Assembly (NCBI GenBank): GCA_037074615.1
Contig: CM073518.1
Location: forward strand, 1,426,001 to 1,490,000
From: Leucaena leucocephala
Lineage: Eukaryota > Streptophyta > Magnoliopsida > Fabales > Fabaceae
Length of the DNA stretch: 64,000 nt
Reading direction: 5' to 3'
Shown: positions 61,426 to 64,000 of the stretch, in pieces
Position numbering within the stretch: the first letter of the stretch is position 1
Layout: each line of letters opens with the position of its first letter
The notes under the pieces: generated by a model
Told to the model about the DNA's origin: nothing
The model's database searches: none
The model's input: only the letters and a program-made list of their open reading frames with translations
Position numbers and translations under genes: made by a program

Positions 61426-64000
61426 ATGGTGAAGGAAACAGAGTATTATGATATTCTTGGAGTTAGTACCTCTGCTTCCGAGGAGGAGATTCGCAAGGCT
61501 TATTACCAGAAGGTTTGGATCTCATCCTAACTTCATTGCTTTGGTTTTTCCTGATACGTTCTTTTCCTTCGTGCACTTTTTTCCTTAAAATTTGTCCAGT
61601 TAGTTTATGAGTGAGTCCCACTTCTCTTTGGTTATTTCTTCTGGATGAGATTTGGATTTTCTATAATCACTTATCTCAGAGCTGCTGCTGTAGGCAATGC
61701 GAGTTCATCCAGATAAAAATCCAAATGATCCTCAGGCTGCAGAGAAGTTCAAGGCAAGCCTGCTCTATATATTACTGCCGATTCTGATTGGAGTGGAAGT
61801 TACTTTTAGAAGTTAATCGTTGGGGAAAGCAATGTTTAATTTCCCCATAGACTAGGACACATTCTATATCCTGATGGGACTGGGAGGACATTTCAGTTTA
61901 TACGGTTACTTATTTTATATGTTTCTCCCCTGATTTTGGCAGCTTCTAAGTGAAGCTTATCAAGTTTTGACGCAAAGAAATGCGTACAATCAAAACGGAA
62001 AGCACTCGGTGTATAGGTAGGGATGATGCTCAAATTAATTTAAGCTTAATTTCTAGCCTTGCGTTTATGTATCTCATCATAATTTGGTGTTCTAGTTGCT
62101 GAATTTACGGGTATAAGTTAATTGAAAACTCTGTTATTTATTTTTTTCTTTGTACACCGTTTGACGAACAGTAATTATCATGAGAATGCTCCATTATAAA
62201 CGTAGTAACCTATTAAAATTCCAAATGACCACGGGAAACATATAACCTCCTTAAGATTAGAGTATAAACTAGCATTGTTTTTAAAGATTTTCTCTCCCAG
62301 AAGATTCATGGGTTCTGATGCAGAGAGACCATGCTTGACTCCATGGAAGTCTTTGCCCTGCTTTTTGGAAGCGAACTATTTGAGGACTACATAGGGCATC
62401 TAGCTGTGGCATCGATGTCCTCTCCTGAACTAGCCGATGAAGCTGAGGATCCTGATAAACTACATGAAAAATTGAAGGTGAGTGTGACTTGCGATTCAGT
62501 ACATATAATTGTATGCTATGACTTTAAATCTGTCGACGGATTCTTGCCAAAAGAAACTCATATGCCATCGTGATAAGTTGGTATTTAATCATACTTTGTA
62601 CGTTCTTTCTTTCTTTAAGTTGGTGATAAATTGGTGTAGCACTGTCGCAGTTCCACACTCATTTACTTTGAAGAAAATTCATCTGGGTAATTTGTCCTTT
62701 TAAACTCTACATGCTTATAGAGTATAAAATTTGTTCATCTGAACCACTTCACACGACAATAATTTGGCATGTGCTTATAGAATTATCTAACTTCTTGTGT
62801 ACTGCATACACAATTTAGTGTAGATAAGATGACGTTTACCATGACATATTAATTTTGTTTGCATCTGGAAATGAGAGAACAAAAGTCATCCTCATTTATC
62901 TCATGCATGAATTGCTTCAAATTTGTATAGGTTGTTCAAAGAGAAAGAGTAGAAAAACTAGCAAGATTCTTGAAAGAGTTTCTATGTCAGTATGTCCGTG
63001 GTGATAGAAAGGGATTTTTCCATTGTGCAGAAGCTGAAGCTAAACGACTTTCTAATGCAGGTTAATCGAAGTTCTAATTCCAACTGCATACCTTGATAAT
63101 ATTTTCTTCAACTAAATACATGCAAATGCCCATCATGACATGCCATAGCTCAATGTATGCTACTTAAAAGAAACATGGCATGGAATCCGATTATTGAATA
63201 TCTTTTACCCAGATGCCTTAAGATTTTAAGCGAAGTTGATTATGACCTTAAGAAATTAAATATTGTACTATGTTATTTCTGGTCTTCTTATCCTGTAGAC
63301 CTTGAATATTTCACAAGGGCACAGTTAACGACTATATAATTGGGAAACTTGGTTGGTAGCATGTGTCATTGCATGCACACTAAATGCTGTTACCAAATTT
63401 TTGCCATTGTTTAAATGCAGCTTTTGGAAAAGATATGTTACGTACTATCGGTTATATATACTCAAGACAGGCAGCGCAAGAACTAGGGAAAAAGGCTATT
63501 TATCTTGGCGTGCCATTTTTAGCAGAATGGATTCGGAACAAAGGACATTTTTGGAAATCACATTTCACAGCTGCTAAAGGTATACTGACAGGCAACCGTT
63601 AGTAATCCCTCCTTTTATTATTAGTTTTTTTTAATTTCGCAATCAGCATCTAGTATTACCAACTAATCCACATTCGAGTTAAATCAGAATTCGCATGAGA
63701 GAAACTATTCTAACATAGCTTCTTCTTTATTTTTTATTCACAAAACTTGAATTCGAAACACTGATCCAATGCATGTGATACCAAGCTTTCCCCACTTACG
63801 TAGGTATTTTTACGTTCCACATCCTCATTCATATCTACTTTTACTTGGTACACAAAATTTAGGTGCTTTTCAGTTGCTGCAGCTTCAAGAGGATGTCCGC
63901 AAGCAATTTAAAATGGATGATAGCGGCGCTGAAATTAATGTTGAATCCCATATTCGCCTAAATAAGGATACGCTGATGAATTCCTTGTGGAAATTAAACG
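61426..64000 (+). CDS. DnaJ/DnaJ-X family co-chaperone, 5' part
   Basis: Exons 61426-61512, 61694-61753, 61943-62016, 62324-62477, 62931-63060, 63421-63579 and 63863 to beyond the window. The J domain is residues 4-70: TEYYDILGVSTSASEEEIRK, HPD at 34-36, helix III EKFKLLSEAYQVL. A DnaJ-X domain follows (FALLFGSELFEDYIGHLAVA, RLSNAAFGKDMLRTIGYIYS, QAAQELGKKAIYLGVPFLAE). It matches the Arabidopsis DnaJ 10 group (At1g76700, At1g21080) as remembered. The HPD motif should stimulate Hsp70 ATPase; the X domain's role is unknown. Oddities: the end of the J domain reads VLTQRNAYN, about three residues shorter than the usual VLSDPxQRxAYD, and intron 2 begins GCAAGC (61754) instead of GT. The C-terminus lies beyond the window. 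Confidence 0.9.

Noticed and set aside
1..64000. CRISPR array, operon-like cluster or biosynthetic gene cluster
   Set aside because: This is plant nuclear DNA. No spaced short repeats of that kind are seen, and the genes belong to unrelated processes.

Overview
The window is nuclear DNA from a flowering plant, almost certainly a eudicot. Genes are split by many short AT-rich GT-AG introns, intergenic DNA is AT-rich, and copia, LINE, SINE and MITE remnants lie between genes. The proteins are plant-specific families: an exostosin-type GT47, a PsbP-domain lumen protein, SWEET, SEUSS, m-type thioredoxin, GRAS and R2R3-MYB. Exon structures were worked out by hand from reading frame, splice sites and remembered family sequences. 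In all complete multi-exon genes the exon lengths sum to a multiple of three.

Layout. 1-2.2 kb: 3' end of a GT47 glycosyltransferase gene (+) with a SINE just behind it. 2.5-4.8 kb: PPD4-like thylakoid lumen protein (+). 4.8-7.5 kb: repeat-rich spacer. 7.7-9.1 kb: SWEET1-like sugar transporter gene with lesions in its 5' exons (+). 9.2-16.5 kb: long AT-rich spacer with a SINE relic, a tandem array and a MITE. 16.7-23.7 kb: SEUSS co-regulator (+). 24.4-25.2 kb: m-type thioredoxin (-). 26.4-31.4 kb: SINE, then an SDN5-like DEDDh exonuclease (+). 31.6-36.0 kb: gag-less, decayed Ty1/copia element (-) with both LTRs and a 5-bp target duplication. 36.3-39.1 kb: GRAS protein SCL1-like (-) with a stop codon inside its conserved N-terminal leader. 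39-47 kb: spacer. 47.4-48.8 kb: R2R3-MYB of subgroup-21 type (+). 49.5-50.8 kb: copia fragment (-). 54.5-57.8 kb: Rab18/RABC1 GTPase (+). 58.7 kb: degenerate tRNA-Gln. 59.2-61.0 kb: repeat copy and a 5'-truncated LINE (-). 61.4 kb to the end: DnaJ/DnaJ-X protein (+), running off the window.

These genes are independent transcription units, not a pathway cluster. Their order recalls Arabidopsis chromosome 1, where (from memory) SWEET1 and SCL1 are adjacent, a DnaJ-X gene lies nearby, and SEUSS and RABC1 are close neighbours elsewhere. I found no unknown multi-gene system. The points most worth checking are the broken SWEET1-like gene, the in-frame stop ahead of the SCL1-like ORF, two GC-AG introns, and two tiny poly(T) retro-insertions with clear target-site duplications.
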